Below, in pieces: positions 52,824 through 60,854 of a stretch of DNA of 64,000 nucleotides (position 1 is its first letter; the number at the start of each line of letters is the position of its first letter). The translations under genes and the position numbers were made by a program. The DNA is from UBA7446 sp049596455. Lineage in GTDB: Bacteria > Bacteroidota > Bacteroidia > Flavobacteriales > Flavobacteriaceae. The stretch covers positions 11,114 to 75,113 of the forward strand of contig JBMYLP010000006.1 in the NCBI GenBank assembly GCA_049596455.1, read 5' to 3'. A model generated the notes under the pieces. It made no database searches, was not told where the DNA came from, and saw only the letters and a list, made by a program, of their open reading frames with translations.

Positions 52824-54341
52824 ATGAGCAAACGTGTTCTTTTAATGATTTTAGACGGTTGGGGCATCTCCCCCGACCCTACTGTTTCGGCAGTTGCCCA
52901 AGCGCAAACCCCTTTTGTGGATAGCCTTAGTAAAGATGCCGTTCATAACGTGCTACACACCGACGGTATGCATGTAGGGCTTCCCGAAGGACAAATGGGA
53001 AACAGCGAAGTAGGACACGTAAACTTAGGTGCCGGCAGGGTGGTGTATCAAGATTTGGCAAAAATCAATATGGCGGTGGAACAAAACACGCTAAAAGACG
53101 AAGCCGTGCTTAAAGATGCCTTTGCTTATGCTAAAGCAAATAACAAAGCCGTTCACTTTTTAGGATTGGTTTCTGATGGTGGCGTGCATGCACACATCAA
53201 CCACATAGAGGGACTGCTAAAAGCTGCTCATGAGGCACAAGTACCCAAAAGCTATATACATGCGTTTACAGATGGGCGTGATGTAGATCCCAAATCGGGA
53301 TTAGGGTTTTTGACCAGAGTACAAGAGATGTGCGCATCGACCAACGCACATTTGGCAAGTGTGGTGGGACGCTATTTTGCCATGGACAGAGACCAACGCT
53401 GGGAGCGTGTCAAAAAAGCATACGACTTGCTCGTACATGGTACGGGTACCCAAACCGCTGACCTTGCGAATGTAATGCAAGCCAATTATGATGCAGGTAC
53501 TACAGATGAATTTATTGAGCCGATTGTCCTTCCCGAAAACGGGGATGTTGTCAATAGTCGCATCAAGGAAGGTGATGTGGTTATTTTCTTTAATTTCCGC
53601 ACCGACCGTGGGCGCCAGCTCACACAAGCCTTAAGCCAAATGGCATTTCCAGCGCAAAACATGATGCCACTTTCGTTGCACTATGTAACGCTGACAAACT
53701 ATGACGAATCGTTTCAAAACGTACATGTAGTGTATGACAAAGAAAACATTCAACAAACGCTGGGCGAGGTCCTTGCCAATGCTGGAAAAACGCAAATCCG
53801 CATTGCCGAAACCGAAAAATACCCGCACGTAACCTTTTTCTTTAACGGCGGTCGAGAAACGCCTTTTGAGGGCGAAGAGCGCATTTTATGTCCGTCGCCA
53901 AAAGTAGCCACATACGACTTGCAGCCTGAAATGAGCGCATACGACATTCGGGATGCCATTGTGCCAAAACTCCAAGCAAAAGCAGCTGATTTTGTGTGCT
54001 TAAATTTTGCGAATCCTGACATGGTTGGACACACCGGCGATATGGCAGCCGCCATAAAAGCCTGCGAAACCGTGGATGCTTGCACAGCAGATGTGGTAGC
54101 CGCCGCCAAAGAAGGCGGTTACTCCGTTATTATCATTGCAGATCATGGAAATTGCGATACCATGATTAATCCAGACGGCAGTCCAAACACCGCGCATACC
54201 ACCAATTTGGTGCCCGTATATTTGATTGATGAAAATGCAAAAAGCATCAACGAAGGTGCGCTTTGCGATATTGCACCCACCGTGCTAGACCTTATGGGAA
54301 TTGAGCAGCCCGCTGCTATGACAGCAAAATCATTACTTTAG
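52824..54341 (+). CDS. gpmI: 2,3-bisphosphoglycerate-independent phosphoglycerate mutase
   Basis: A 505-residue glycolytic enzyme interconverting 3- and 2-phosphoglycerate through a phosphoserine. Metal and nucleophile sites are visible: LMILDGWGIS, the catalytic Ser in GQMGNSEVGHVNLGAGR, FTDGRDVDPKSG, FNFRTDRGRQL, NFANPDMVGHTG and IADHGNCDTM. Length is standard. It leads a plus-strand run with a thioredoxin-like lipoprotein, map and a methyltransferase. Confidence 0.97.
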   Translation: MSKRVLLMILDGWGISPDPTVSAVAQAQTPFVDSLSKDAVHNVLHTDGMHVGLPEGQMGNSEVGHVNLGAGRVVYQDLAKINMAVEQNTLKDEAVLKDAFAYAKANNKAVHFLGLVSDGGVHAHINHIEGLLKAAHEAQVPKSYIHAFTDGRDVDPKSGLGFLTRVQEMCASTNAHLASVVGRYFAMDRDQRWERVKKAYDLLVHGTGTQTADLANVMQANYDAGTTDEFIEPIVLPENGDVVNSRIKEGDVVIFFNFRTDRGRQLTQALSQMAFPAQNMMPLSLHYVTLTNYDESFQNVHVVYDKENIQQTLGEVLANAGKTQIRIAETEKYPHVTFFFNGGRETPFEGEERILCPSPKVATYDLQPEMSAYDIRDAIVPKLQAKAADFVCLNFANPDMVGHTGDMAAAIKACETVDACTADVVAAAKEGGYSVIIIADHGNCDTMINPDGSPNTAHTTNLVPVYLIDENAKSINEGALCDIAPTVLDLMGIEQPAAMTAKSLL

Positions 54342-54359
54342 CTTTCTAAAACATGCTCC

Positions 54360-54848
54360 ATGAGAAGGTTAGTCGCTTTTCTTTTTGTAATTATCTGTGG
54401 TTGTTCTACATCGCAAGAACTATTAGGTCCTATTGAATTAAATCAATTAAAACAACAACCCCATAGCGAATGGTTTACCACCGAATACGACAATTACAAG
54501 CCTTTTGCCAAAACAACAGACCAACTTAAAGGTTTGTTGCAAGATGTTGAAATCAAGGTATTTATGGGTGTTTGGTGTTCAGATAGTCAAATGCAAGTCC
54601 CTGCCTTTTTTCGAATTTTAGATACTATTGATTTTAACGGGGAAGTATCCATTATTGCAGTTGACAAGGAAAAGAAAACGCCTTCGGGAAGTGCTGCCAA
54701 AAGTAAAATAACCCATGTGCCGACCTTTATTTTCTATAAAAACGGTGAGGAAATCAATCGCATTGTGGAGTCGCCAGTTGATTTTTTAGAAGATGATATG
54801 CGCGCCATTCTTAGTGGAGCAGCATATAAACACATTTATCAAGACTAA
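54360..54848 (+). CDS. Thioredoxin-fold lipoprotein with a CxxS site
   Basis: A 162-residue predicted lipoprotein (lipobox IICGC, cysteine 15). The thioredoxin core shows VFMGVWCSDSQMQVPAFFRIL, where the usual CxxC is CSDS, and THVPTFIFYKNGEEINRIVE with the cis-Pro. Without the second cysteine it cannot form the normal disulfide; it may act as a monothiol isomerase, a chaperone or a binding domain. It sits 18 nt after gpmI and shares one base with map. Confidence 0.82.
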   Translation: MRRLVAFLFVIICGCSTSQELLGPIELNQLKQQPHSEWFTTEYDNYKPFAKTTDQLKGLLQDVEIKVFMGVWCSDSQMQVPAFFRILDTIDFNGEVSIIAVDKEKKTPSGSAAKSKITHVPTFIFYKNGEEINRIVESPVDFLEDDMRAILSGAAYKHIYQD

Positions 54849-55666
54849 TGTCGTTACAAAAAACAGCCGAAGAAATTGAGTTGATTCGCAAAAGCGCACT
54901 GCTGGTATCCAAAACCTTAGGGATGTTGGCGAGTGAAATCAAGCCAGGCGTGACTACGCTAGAACTCGACAAAAAAGCAGAAACTTTTATTCGAGACCAT
55001 GGTGCTATTCCTGGATTTTTGGGGCTTTATGATTTTCCCAATACGCTGTGTGTAAGTCCGAACGAGCAAGTAGTTCATGGCATTCCAAACGACACACCGC
55101 TGCAAGAAGGCGATATACTTTCCATTGACTGTGGCGTACTCCAAAACGGCTATTACGGCGACCACGCCTACACTTTTGAAATTGGGGATATTGACCCTGA
55201 AACCAAAAAACTTCTTAACCGAACAAAAGCATCATTATACAAAGGCATTGAAGCCTTTCGAGTAGGAAACCGAGTAGGTGATGTAGGCTTTGCCATTCAA
55301 CAGTATGTAGAGCAATTTGGCTATGGTGTGGTGCGCGAGTTAGTCGGGCACGGATTGGGAACTAGCATGCACGAAAAACCCGAAATGCCCAATTACGGCA
55401 AGCGTGGCAGGGGGAAAAGTTTTTTGGAAGGGATGGTAGTAGCTATCGAACCCATGATTAACCAAGGAACACACCGAATAAAGCAACTAAAAGACGGCTG
55501 GACAATACTCACTGCAGACGGTGCACCGAGTGCACATTTTGAACACAATGTTGCCATTGTAAACGGAAAGCCTGAGTTACTTTCTACGTTCAAATATATT
55601 TACGATGCGTTGGGCATCTCTTCCGACGAAGAAGATGCGTTTAGAGCCGTTCCGTTAAGCGTATGA
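54848..55666 (+). CDS. map: Type I methionine aminopeptidase
   Basis: A 272-residue metallopeptidase removing N-terminal Met from new proteins. The five metal ligands of the pita-bread fold are visible: Asp in LSIDCGVL, Asp in YGDHAYTF, His in VGHGLGTSMHEKP, Glu in VAIEPM and Glu in AHFEHNVAI. The start shares a base with the preceding stop (TAATG), and the stop overlaps the next start (ATGA). Confidence 0.96.
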   Translation: MSLQKTAEEIELIRKSALLVSKTLGMLASEIKPGVTTLELDKKAETFIRDHGAIPGFLGLYDFPNTLCVSPNEQVVHGIPNDTPLQEGDILSIDCGVLQNGYYGDHAYTFEIGDIDPETKKLLNRTKASLYKGIEAFRVGNRVGDVGFAIQQYVEQFGYGVVRELVGHGLGTSMHEKPEMPNYGKRGRGKSFLEGMVVAIEPMINQGTHRIKQLKDGWTILTADGAPSAHFEHNVAIVNGKPELLSTFKYIYDALGISSDEEDAFRAVPLSV

Positions 55667-56439
55667 AAGCTTTTGCAAAGCTAATCCTCGGACTTTTCCC
55701 TAGAACTGTATTACAACGGTTGGCAAATGTGTTGTTGCCCATTCTTGATGTGTGGTATCGGGGAAACACCTTTACTGATCCAATAAACGGCAAATCCTAT
55801 CGAAAGTTTTTACCCTATGGATATGTTAAAATAAGGCAAAATGTGCTAAGCCCCGGAACGCTTTCATTGGAGCGTCATCGCCTGATTTGGTTGTATCTTA
55901 AAAACGAAACCGATTTTTTTGAATCCCCATCTAAGGTACTGCATATGGCACCCGAAAAAGCCTTTATTTCCAGATTAAAAAAGCTACCGCATTTAGATTA
56001 TATCAGCTGTGATTTGGAATCGCCACTCGCCGATATCAAAGCGGATATTTGTAGTTTACCCTTCGAAGATGCCTCATTTAATTGGATTTTATGCAATCAT
56101 GTTCTAGAACATATTCCTAACGACCAAAAGGCTATGCACGAATTGTTTCGAGTGCTAAAACCTGGTGGGAAGGCATTACTACAAGTTCCTCTTGACCCAA
56201 AACGCAACACCACTTTTGAAGACAATAGCATCACCGATAAAGCGGAACGCACTAAAATTTTTGGACAATACGATCATGTCAGGGTGTACGGGTTAGACTA
56301 TTTTGATAAACTCCGCAAAATTGGTTTTGAAGTAGATGAATTGCAGTTTGGAAAATCCCTAACAGCAGATGAACGCAAACGCTTTGGAGTGGTTGAAAAC
56401 GAATATATTCCGTTGTGCCTTCGCCCTATTGAAGTTTAA
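55663..56439 (+). CDS. Class I SAM-dependent methyltransferase
   Basis: A 258-residue protein whose Methyltransf_11 core starts at KVLHMAPEKAFISRL (motif I unusual: MAPE instead of GxGxG). It continues with ICSLPFEDASFNWILCNHVLEHIPNDQKAMHELFRVLKPGGKALLQVPL. The N terminus is basic and partly hydrophobic. The substrate is unknown. It is coupled to map by ATGA and overlaps the convergent apbE end by 14 nt. Confidence 0.85.
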   Translation: MKAFAKLILGLFPRTVLQRLANVLLPILDVWYRGNTFTDPINGKSYRKFLPYGYVKIRQNVLSPGTLSLERHRLIWLYLKNETDFFESPSKVLHMAPEKAFISRLKKLPHLDYISCDLESPLADIKADICSLPFEDASFNWILCNHVLEHIPNDQKAMHELFRVLKPGGKALLQVPLDPKRNTTFEDNSITDKAERTKIFGQYDHVRVYGLDYFDKLRKIGFEVDELQFGKSLTADERKRFGVVENEYIPLCLRPIEV

Positions 56440-57448
56440 AAGGAAACCCTTTTGTAGCTTCCACACGCACCGAATCTTTTGCTGCCAACACCCATAGGGC
56501 CTCCACTTCAACTAAAGATTCCATTAACGTTTTTCCCTTTTCGAAGGGCATTGCCATAAGTGCTGTGGCATAGGCATCGGCAAGCATGGTATTGGGCGCC
56601 AAAACAGACGTGCTTAGAATGTTGGTTTTGATCGATTTTCCCGTTTTTGGATTGATGGTGTGAACAAACTTATTCCCATTCTCATCGGTGCGGAATTTTC
56701 GGTAATTCCCAGATGAAGCTAGCCCTTGGTTTTCTAATGGAAGGGTGGCAATAAACCTGCGTGTTTCTTTCTGATTAGGGTGGTCAATGGCTACACGCCA
56801 CGGCTGTTTTTTTTCTGGATGTATTCCATTAGCAAATAGCTCGCCTCCCACTTCTACCAAATAATTTTGATATCCCAAAGACTTAAGCATTTTGGCAAGC
56901 GCATCAACAGCATAGCCTTTGGCAATGGCATTAAAATCAATATAAATGTTTTTATTTTCCTTACTAACCGTTCCATTTTCCAATAGAGAAACGCGGTGAA
57001 ATCCTGTGATATTTAACAAACTATCCATCGCTTTATCATCAATTACTGCAAGTGGCTGTGCAGGTCCAAAGCCGTATGCATTTACCAATGCGCCCACCGT
57101 AGGGTCAAAATAGCCATCAGTCTCTTGCCACAGCTGTTGGGCAGTTTGAAAAACGGTTTTGAAATCAGCATCTATTTGTATGGCTTCTCCCCTATTTATT
57201 TTTGAAATAATGGAGTTTGGCCAATAGGTAGACATGGACTGATTCATGCGTAAAAAAACCGCATCAATGGAGTCTAGAACAGTTTCGTTTGCCTTAACAT
57301 CTGCATATAATATCGAATATGTAGTGCCAAGGGCTTCTCCTTGTGCACGCTGAAGGGTTTTCTCAGGCTGACAAGCCACAAAAATAGCAGCAACAGCAAT
57401 AAATCTAAATTTCTTGAAGTCCCGAAAAATTGATGGCATAGGGTTCAT
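56426..57448 (-). CDS. apbE: FAD:protein FMN transferase ApbE (Nqr flavinylation)
   Basis: A ~340-residue periplasmic lipoprotein that attaches FMN covalently to threonines of NqrB and NqrC. The signal ends in the lipobox IFVAC. The FAD-binding and Mg2+ segments are YFDPTVGALVNAYGFGP, IDFNAIAKGYAVDAL, LVEVGGELFANG, GLASSGNYRKF, TINPKTGKSIK and MLADAYATALMAM. The longest frame to 57502 runs deep into the upstream gene; ATG 57448 or 57439 gives a proper lipoprotein signal and still overlaps the upstream coding end by 35-44 nt. It lies downstream of the nqr operon, its expected target. Confidence 0.93.
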   Translation of the reverse strand: MNPMPSIFRDFKKFRFIAVAAIFVACQPEKTLQRAQGEALGTTYSILYADVKANETVLDSIDAVFLRMNQSMSTYWPNSIISKINRGEAIQIDADFKTVFQTAQQLWQETDGYFDPTVGALVNAYGFGPAQPLAVIDDKAMDSLLNITGFHRVSLLENGTVSKENKNIYIDFNAIAKGYAVDALAKMLKSLGYQNYLVEVGGELFANGIHPEKKQPWRVAIDHPNQKETRRFIATLPLENQGLASSGNYRKFRTDENGNKFVHTINPKTGKSIKTNILSTSVLAPNTMLADAYATALMAMPFEKGKTLMESLVEVEALWVLAAKDSVRVEATKGFPFKLQ

Positions 57449-57761
57449 CTTTGTCAAGTGGTTTGTTATAATCTGTGGCATGAGCAAAGCCAACACCCGC
57501 AAAATAGGTCTTTGCTTTAAATTTTGTGGCGTGCTCTTTTACTTCATCCATTAATTGAGCGTCGTAATTTTTAGGATTGTCGGGATAACACACATGACGC
57601 ACCACCACAAAGTGAAGGGTTTTATCTTTTGTACACACAAATTGCGGGTCTTTTTTTGGGGCACTATTTACCGCCAAAAATTCATATCCATCGGCTTCTA
57701 AAGATTCGCCAACGGTAGTCATGGCAAGTTGATGTAGTTCGTCATCGGTTAGTGAATTCAT
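57405..57761 (-). CDS. Conserved small protein of the nqr/apbE module
   Basis: A 118-residue soluble protein: a helical N terminus (LTDDELHQLAMTTVGESLEADGYEFLAV), then a mixed alpha/beta core (FVCTKDKTLHFVVVRHVCYP, TYFAGVGFAHATDYNKPL). From memory, close homologues in Flavobacteriaceae sit between nqrF and apbE and are often mis-annotated as Na+-NQR subunit F. No ferredoxin or FAD motif is present here, so that label should not be kept. apbE begins inside its last 44 nt, so the two are coupled. Its true function is unknown. Confidence 0.75.
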   Translation of the reverse strand: MNSLTDDELHQLAMTTVGESLEADGYEFLAVNSAPKKDPQFVCTKDKTLHFVVVRHVCYPDNPKNYDAQLMDEVKEHATKFKAKTYFAGVGFAHATDYNKPLDKDEPYAINFSGLQEI

Positions 57762-57774
57762 GGTATAAATTTAC

Positions 57775-57800
57775 AAAAAAAGAGGCCGAAGCCTCTTTTT
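57775..57800. terminator. Bidirectional hairpin terminator, copy 1 of a 25-nt repeat
   Basis: Seven A, then GAGGC-CGAA-GCCTC, then five T: a stem usable on either strand. It would stop minus-strand transcripts coming from the beta-helix gene. The first 25 nt are identical to 60827-60851. Confidence 0.8.
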
Positions 57801-57887
57801 AAGTTGATTTATAGAAAACTTGAAGTTAAAATTTTGTGTGATAACGAATTGTCCATTCGAATAGGTTTTTAGCATCTTTGGAGAAAC

Positions 57888-57991
57888 ACTTCTCGATACG
57901 ATTTCTCATGCTTCGGAATCACTCGAAGTGATAGGCGGATGTCAGTTCGAGTGGTTTTTCAGCATCAAGCTGAAAAATTGTATCGAGAACT
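57888..57991. repeat. Inverted pair of REP-like palindromes
   Basis: The right unit starts GTCAGTTCGAGTGG (57941), has a 9-bp stem TTTTTCAGC/GCTGAAAAA (57955-57963, 57969-57977) and ends TATCGAGAACT (57981-57991). The left unit (57888-57932) carries the same ends in the opposite orientation (TTCTCGATAC ... CACTCGAA). The right end overlaps the stop codon of the beta-helix gene. The same element occurs at 1528-1573. 57801-57887 otherwise shows nothing I can name. Confidence 0.8.
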
Positions 57992-60695
57992 ATTCTTTAA
58001 TCACTTTTATAATTTTTTGTCCATCAGCCACTTCCAAATGCAACATATACACCCCGCTTGGAATTGTACTCATATCAATGTTAGTTTTGGAGGTGTCTAA
58101 TGTTTTCTTTAGCAACGATTTACCTAAAATATCAAACAATTGTACTTCGCCATTGCTGTATTGACCCAAGTCAATCGTAAGTATACTGCTAAACGGAACA
58201 GGGTACGTACGTATTGAATGAAGTGTCACATCAGGTTCGCCCAATGTAGCTGCTGTTCCAGAAACCGTGAAATTAAAGGGGCTTTCATCGGAGTCGTCAT
58301 TGGCGATACTTACATCAAACGAAAATGCTCCCGTGGTGGTTGGTGTATAATTCACGGTAAATGTTGCCGAGGAACTTGCACTGAGCGAAGTCGAAGTGTA
58401 AGCACTTACCGTAGGCGTTCCAGTGATATTAGTCAAGTTTGTTACACTTGCCGTACCGCTTAAGGTCAGTGTAGTCGTACCTGAATTCGTAATCGTATAA
58501 GTTACGGTTTTGCTTGTTCCAGCAGTTTCATTGCCTTGGGCATCGGTACCGCCATCGGAAAGGGATCCCCCTTCCGAAGAAGATACAGCAATTTCTGGGT
58601 TTGCAGTAATGTCTGCCGATAAGCTAGGTTGGGTTAAAGTATAATTTCCGGAATCCGTCCCTGAAATCGTATAACCCGTGGTACTGATCGTAATTCCTGT
58701 ACCGACATTGGCTGAAGCAAAGGTAAAAGTAGGCGATCCGCCTAAAGTCACAGCATCTGGGCCTATGATTCCTGAAAGAACTGCCGTTCCTGAAGCGGTT
58801 GCCGAAGTAGTGCCATCGTACACTTTGTTGTTACCCGTGAGTCCTACAATGGTCAATTCTGTCGCTGTAATATTTCCTGATAAGCTAGGTTGAGTAAGCG
58901 TATAATTTCCGGCATCCGTCCCTGAAATCGTATAACCCGTGGTACTGATCGTAATTCCTGTACCGACATTGGCTGAGGCAAAGGTAAAGGTGGGTGACCC
59001 GCCCAAAGTCACATCGTCACTTCCTATAACTCCTGAAAGAACCGCCGTTCCTGAAGCGGTTGCCGAGGTAGTGCTGTCGTATTCTTTGTTATCTCCGGTA
59101 AGTCCTGTAATGGTTAAAGTGATCGCTGCTGCGGTTGTCACATCAACTTTTGTTGGTGATGATTGTACATTCGGCGTTCCCTCATCATCCTCGGCTACAA
59201 CATAAACATCATAGGCCGTTGCTGCAGCCAATCCCGAGACACTAAAATTATGTGTAAAGCCTCCGGTACTTACTGATGCATTACCACTTTTTACTGCGGA
59301 ACCTCCTCCTGAGGCAGTTCCCGCTTTTACTTCTGATGATGATGGTGCAGTTGCTCCATCCGGAACAACTACATAATAAATTGTTCCTGCTTCATCAATG
59401 TCAGTATTCAAGGTAAAACTTAACTGTGCTATGGAAGAAGAAGAAGGGGTACTGTTTTCAAATACCGGTGCGGTTGTATCTGCTGCGACAGCCATTGCAT
59501 CATACGCCCCTATACCGGGCGGATTAGGCCGTGTTGCCCCGGTAATATCCGTAGTTGGTGCTCCCGTAGCTGTTCCTGCCCCAATTAATGCACTCCCACT
59601 AGCAAGGACCAGACCGTCATCGGCGGTCATCCAGATATTATCTGTTCCATTGGGGTCGGAAACATTGACAAAAATAGTATTGCTGGTGGCACTGCTTAAA
59701 TCGACAAAACCTGTTCCTGAGTTTATTCCCCCTCCCGTGCCGTCTGAAGCATTATGGGAAGAATTAACATGAATGCTTCCAGAAGAAAATAAATGTATAT
59801 CGTTATTTGTATTAGCAGTATTATTATAAAAAAAACTGTTTTTTAGAGTTGGAGATGCACTACTATTTGTTACAAATAACCCACCCCCAAAATTTGCAAC
59901 ATTTCCATAAAAACTAACATTTGTATAAGAAGGAGAAGAACTATTATCTAATGCTCCTCCACCTAATCCAGATGTAGAATTCACCATATTGTTTACAATT
60001 AACACATTTCTTATTATAGGAAGTGATGAAAAGTCGTTATAAAGTCCACCGCCAGAGTAGTCAGCATAATTACCATAAATAACCAAATGCTGTAGGGTGG
60101 GAGAAGAAGCAAGATTCGCTATTCCCCCAGCATCATCATCATAGAGGGTTTGACTTGAAAAAGTTATGTCATTACCTCCATCCGCATTACCACCAGTGAT
60201 AATAAAGCCGTCAATTAAAGCTGCGTTCGAAAGTCCTCCAGTTATAAATACATGATAGGTGTTTTCGCTATTATTAGCAAAACTCAAACTGCTTCCACTC
60301 CCGGATATCATATCATTGTTATCATAATCCCCACTTAAAATCGTAGGGTTGGCAGCCCAGTCTCGATTAGCTAAAGCGGTTTCTGTACCGGCAAAACCGC
60401 CATAAATTTTTAGGTCTTTGTTTAGATGGAAGGCATTGTTACGATCGGTTGCGCCACTACTTGTGGTACCATCCGGGGCATCGGTCGGTAAATACGTGCC
60501 TCCGGCTACCCAAATTTCATCGCCGGCAGTTGCTGCATCTATGGCGTTTTGAAGGTCTTTTTTGGCTGTTGCCCAAGAAGTACCCGCACCTGCATTGTCA
60601 GGTCTTGTGCTATTTACGTAATAGGTAGTTTGTGCCGAAAGACAAAAAGGGATTATGAGAGAAAAGAGGGTAAAGCATAGGTTAAAATTTTTCAT
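57990..60695 (-). CDS. T9SS-secreted beta-helix/YDG-repeat surface protein
   Basis: A 901-residue secreted protein. Signal peptide LFSLIIPFCLSAQ. Residues ~22-400 form a right-handed parallel beta-helix of the choice-of-anchor Q type (WATAKKDLQNAIDAA, IDGFIITGGNADGG, GGGLYND, GIGAYD). A fibronectin-like region (~405-520) follows, then two tandem 87-residue YDG domains (NKEYDSTTSATASGTAVLSG and NKVYDGTTSATASGT) and a choice-of-anchor D domain (~705-810). The end is a T9SS type A sorting domain (TYPVPFSSILTIDL...GVYMLHLEV). It is probably an adhesin or extracellular structural protein; no catalytic residues were recognised. It stands between nqrF and the apbE module. Confidence 0.9.
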   Translation of the reverse strand: MKNFNLCFTLFSLIIPFCLSAQTTYYVNSTRPDNAGAGTSWATAKKDLQNAIDAATAGDEIWVAGGTYLPTDAPDGTTSSGATDRNNAFHLNKDLKIYGGFAGTETALANRDWAANPTILSGDYDNNDMISGSGSSLSFANNSENTYHVFITGGLSNAALIDGFIITGGNADGGNDITFSSQTLYDDDAGGIANLASSPTLQHLVIYGNYADYSGGGLYNDFSSLPIIRNVLIVNNMVNSTSGLGGGALDNSSSPSYTNVSFYGNVANFGGGLFVTNSSASPTLKNSFFYNNTANTNNDIHLFSSGSIHVNSSHNASDGTGGGINSGTGFVDLSSATSNTIFVNVSDPNGTDNIWMTADDGLVLASGSALIGAGTATGAPTTDITGATRPNPPGIGAYDAMAVAADTTAPVFENSTPSSSSIAQLSFTLNTDIDEAGTIYYVVVPDGATAPSSSEVKAGTASGGGSAVKSGNASVSTGGFTHNFSVSGLAAATAYDVYVVAEDDEGTPNVQSSPTKVDVTTAAAITLTITGLTGDNKEYDSTTSATASGTAVLSGVIGSDDVTLGGSPTFTFASANVGTGITISTTGYTISGTDAGNYTLTQPSLSGNITATELTIVGLTGNNKVYDGTTSATASGTAVLSGIIGPDAVTLGGSPTFTFASANVGTGITISTTGYTISGTDSGNYTLTQPSLSADITANPEIAVSSSEGGSLSDGGTDAQGNETAGTSKTVTYTITNSGTTTLTLSGTASVTNLTNITGTPTVSAYTSTSLSASSSATFTVNYTPTTTGAFSFDVSIANDDSDESPFNFTVSGTAATLGEPDVTLHSIRTYPVPFSSILTIDLGQYSNGEVQLFDILGKSLLKKTLDTSKTNIDMSTIPSGVYMLHLEVADGQKIIKVIKE
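58596..59117 (-). repeat. Tandem 261-nt repeat encoding two YDG domains
   Basis: Copies 58857-59117 and 58596-58856, in frame, 87 codons each. The two copies share long identical nucleotide runs, for example around 58680-58740 against 58941-59001. The near-identity suggests a recent duplication or continuing gene conversion. Confidence 0.9.
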
Positions 60696-60826
60696 GGTAT
60701 TCGTGTTTTGTCAGTGAACAATCACACGAAACATACTCGTTAAATCTATCGGGAAATTAGCTGATGTAGAAAGTAGGTTTCATATGATTTGGGATTTATC
60801 ATAGAGCAAATATAAAAAAAAATCAT

Positions 60827-60851
60827 AAAAAAAGAGGCCGAAGCCTCTTTT
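60827..60851 (-). terminator. Terminator of the nqr operon, copy 2 of the 25-nt repeat
   Basis: AAAGAGGC/GCCTCTTT stem around CGAA, with seven A on the left giving a T tract when read on the minus strand. It lies 4 nt after the nqrF stop and is identical over 25 nt to 57775-57799. Confidence 0.85.
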
Positions 60852-60854
60852 GTA

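Noticed and set aside
58678..59205. Two similar plus-strand open frames
   Set aside because: They are antisense shadows of the duplicated YDG domains; the similarity comes from the 261-nt repeat.
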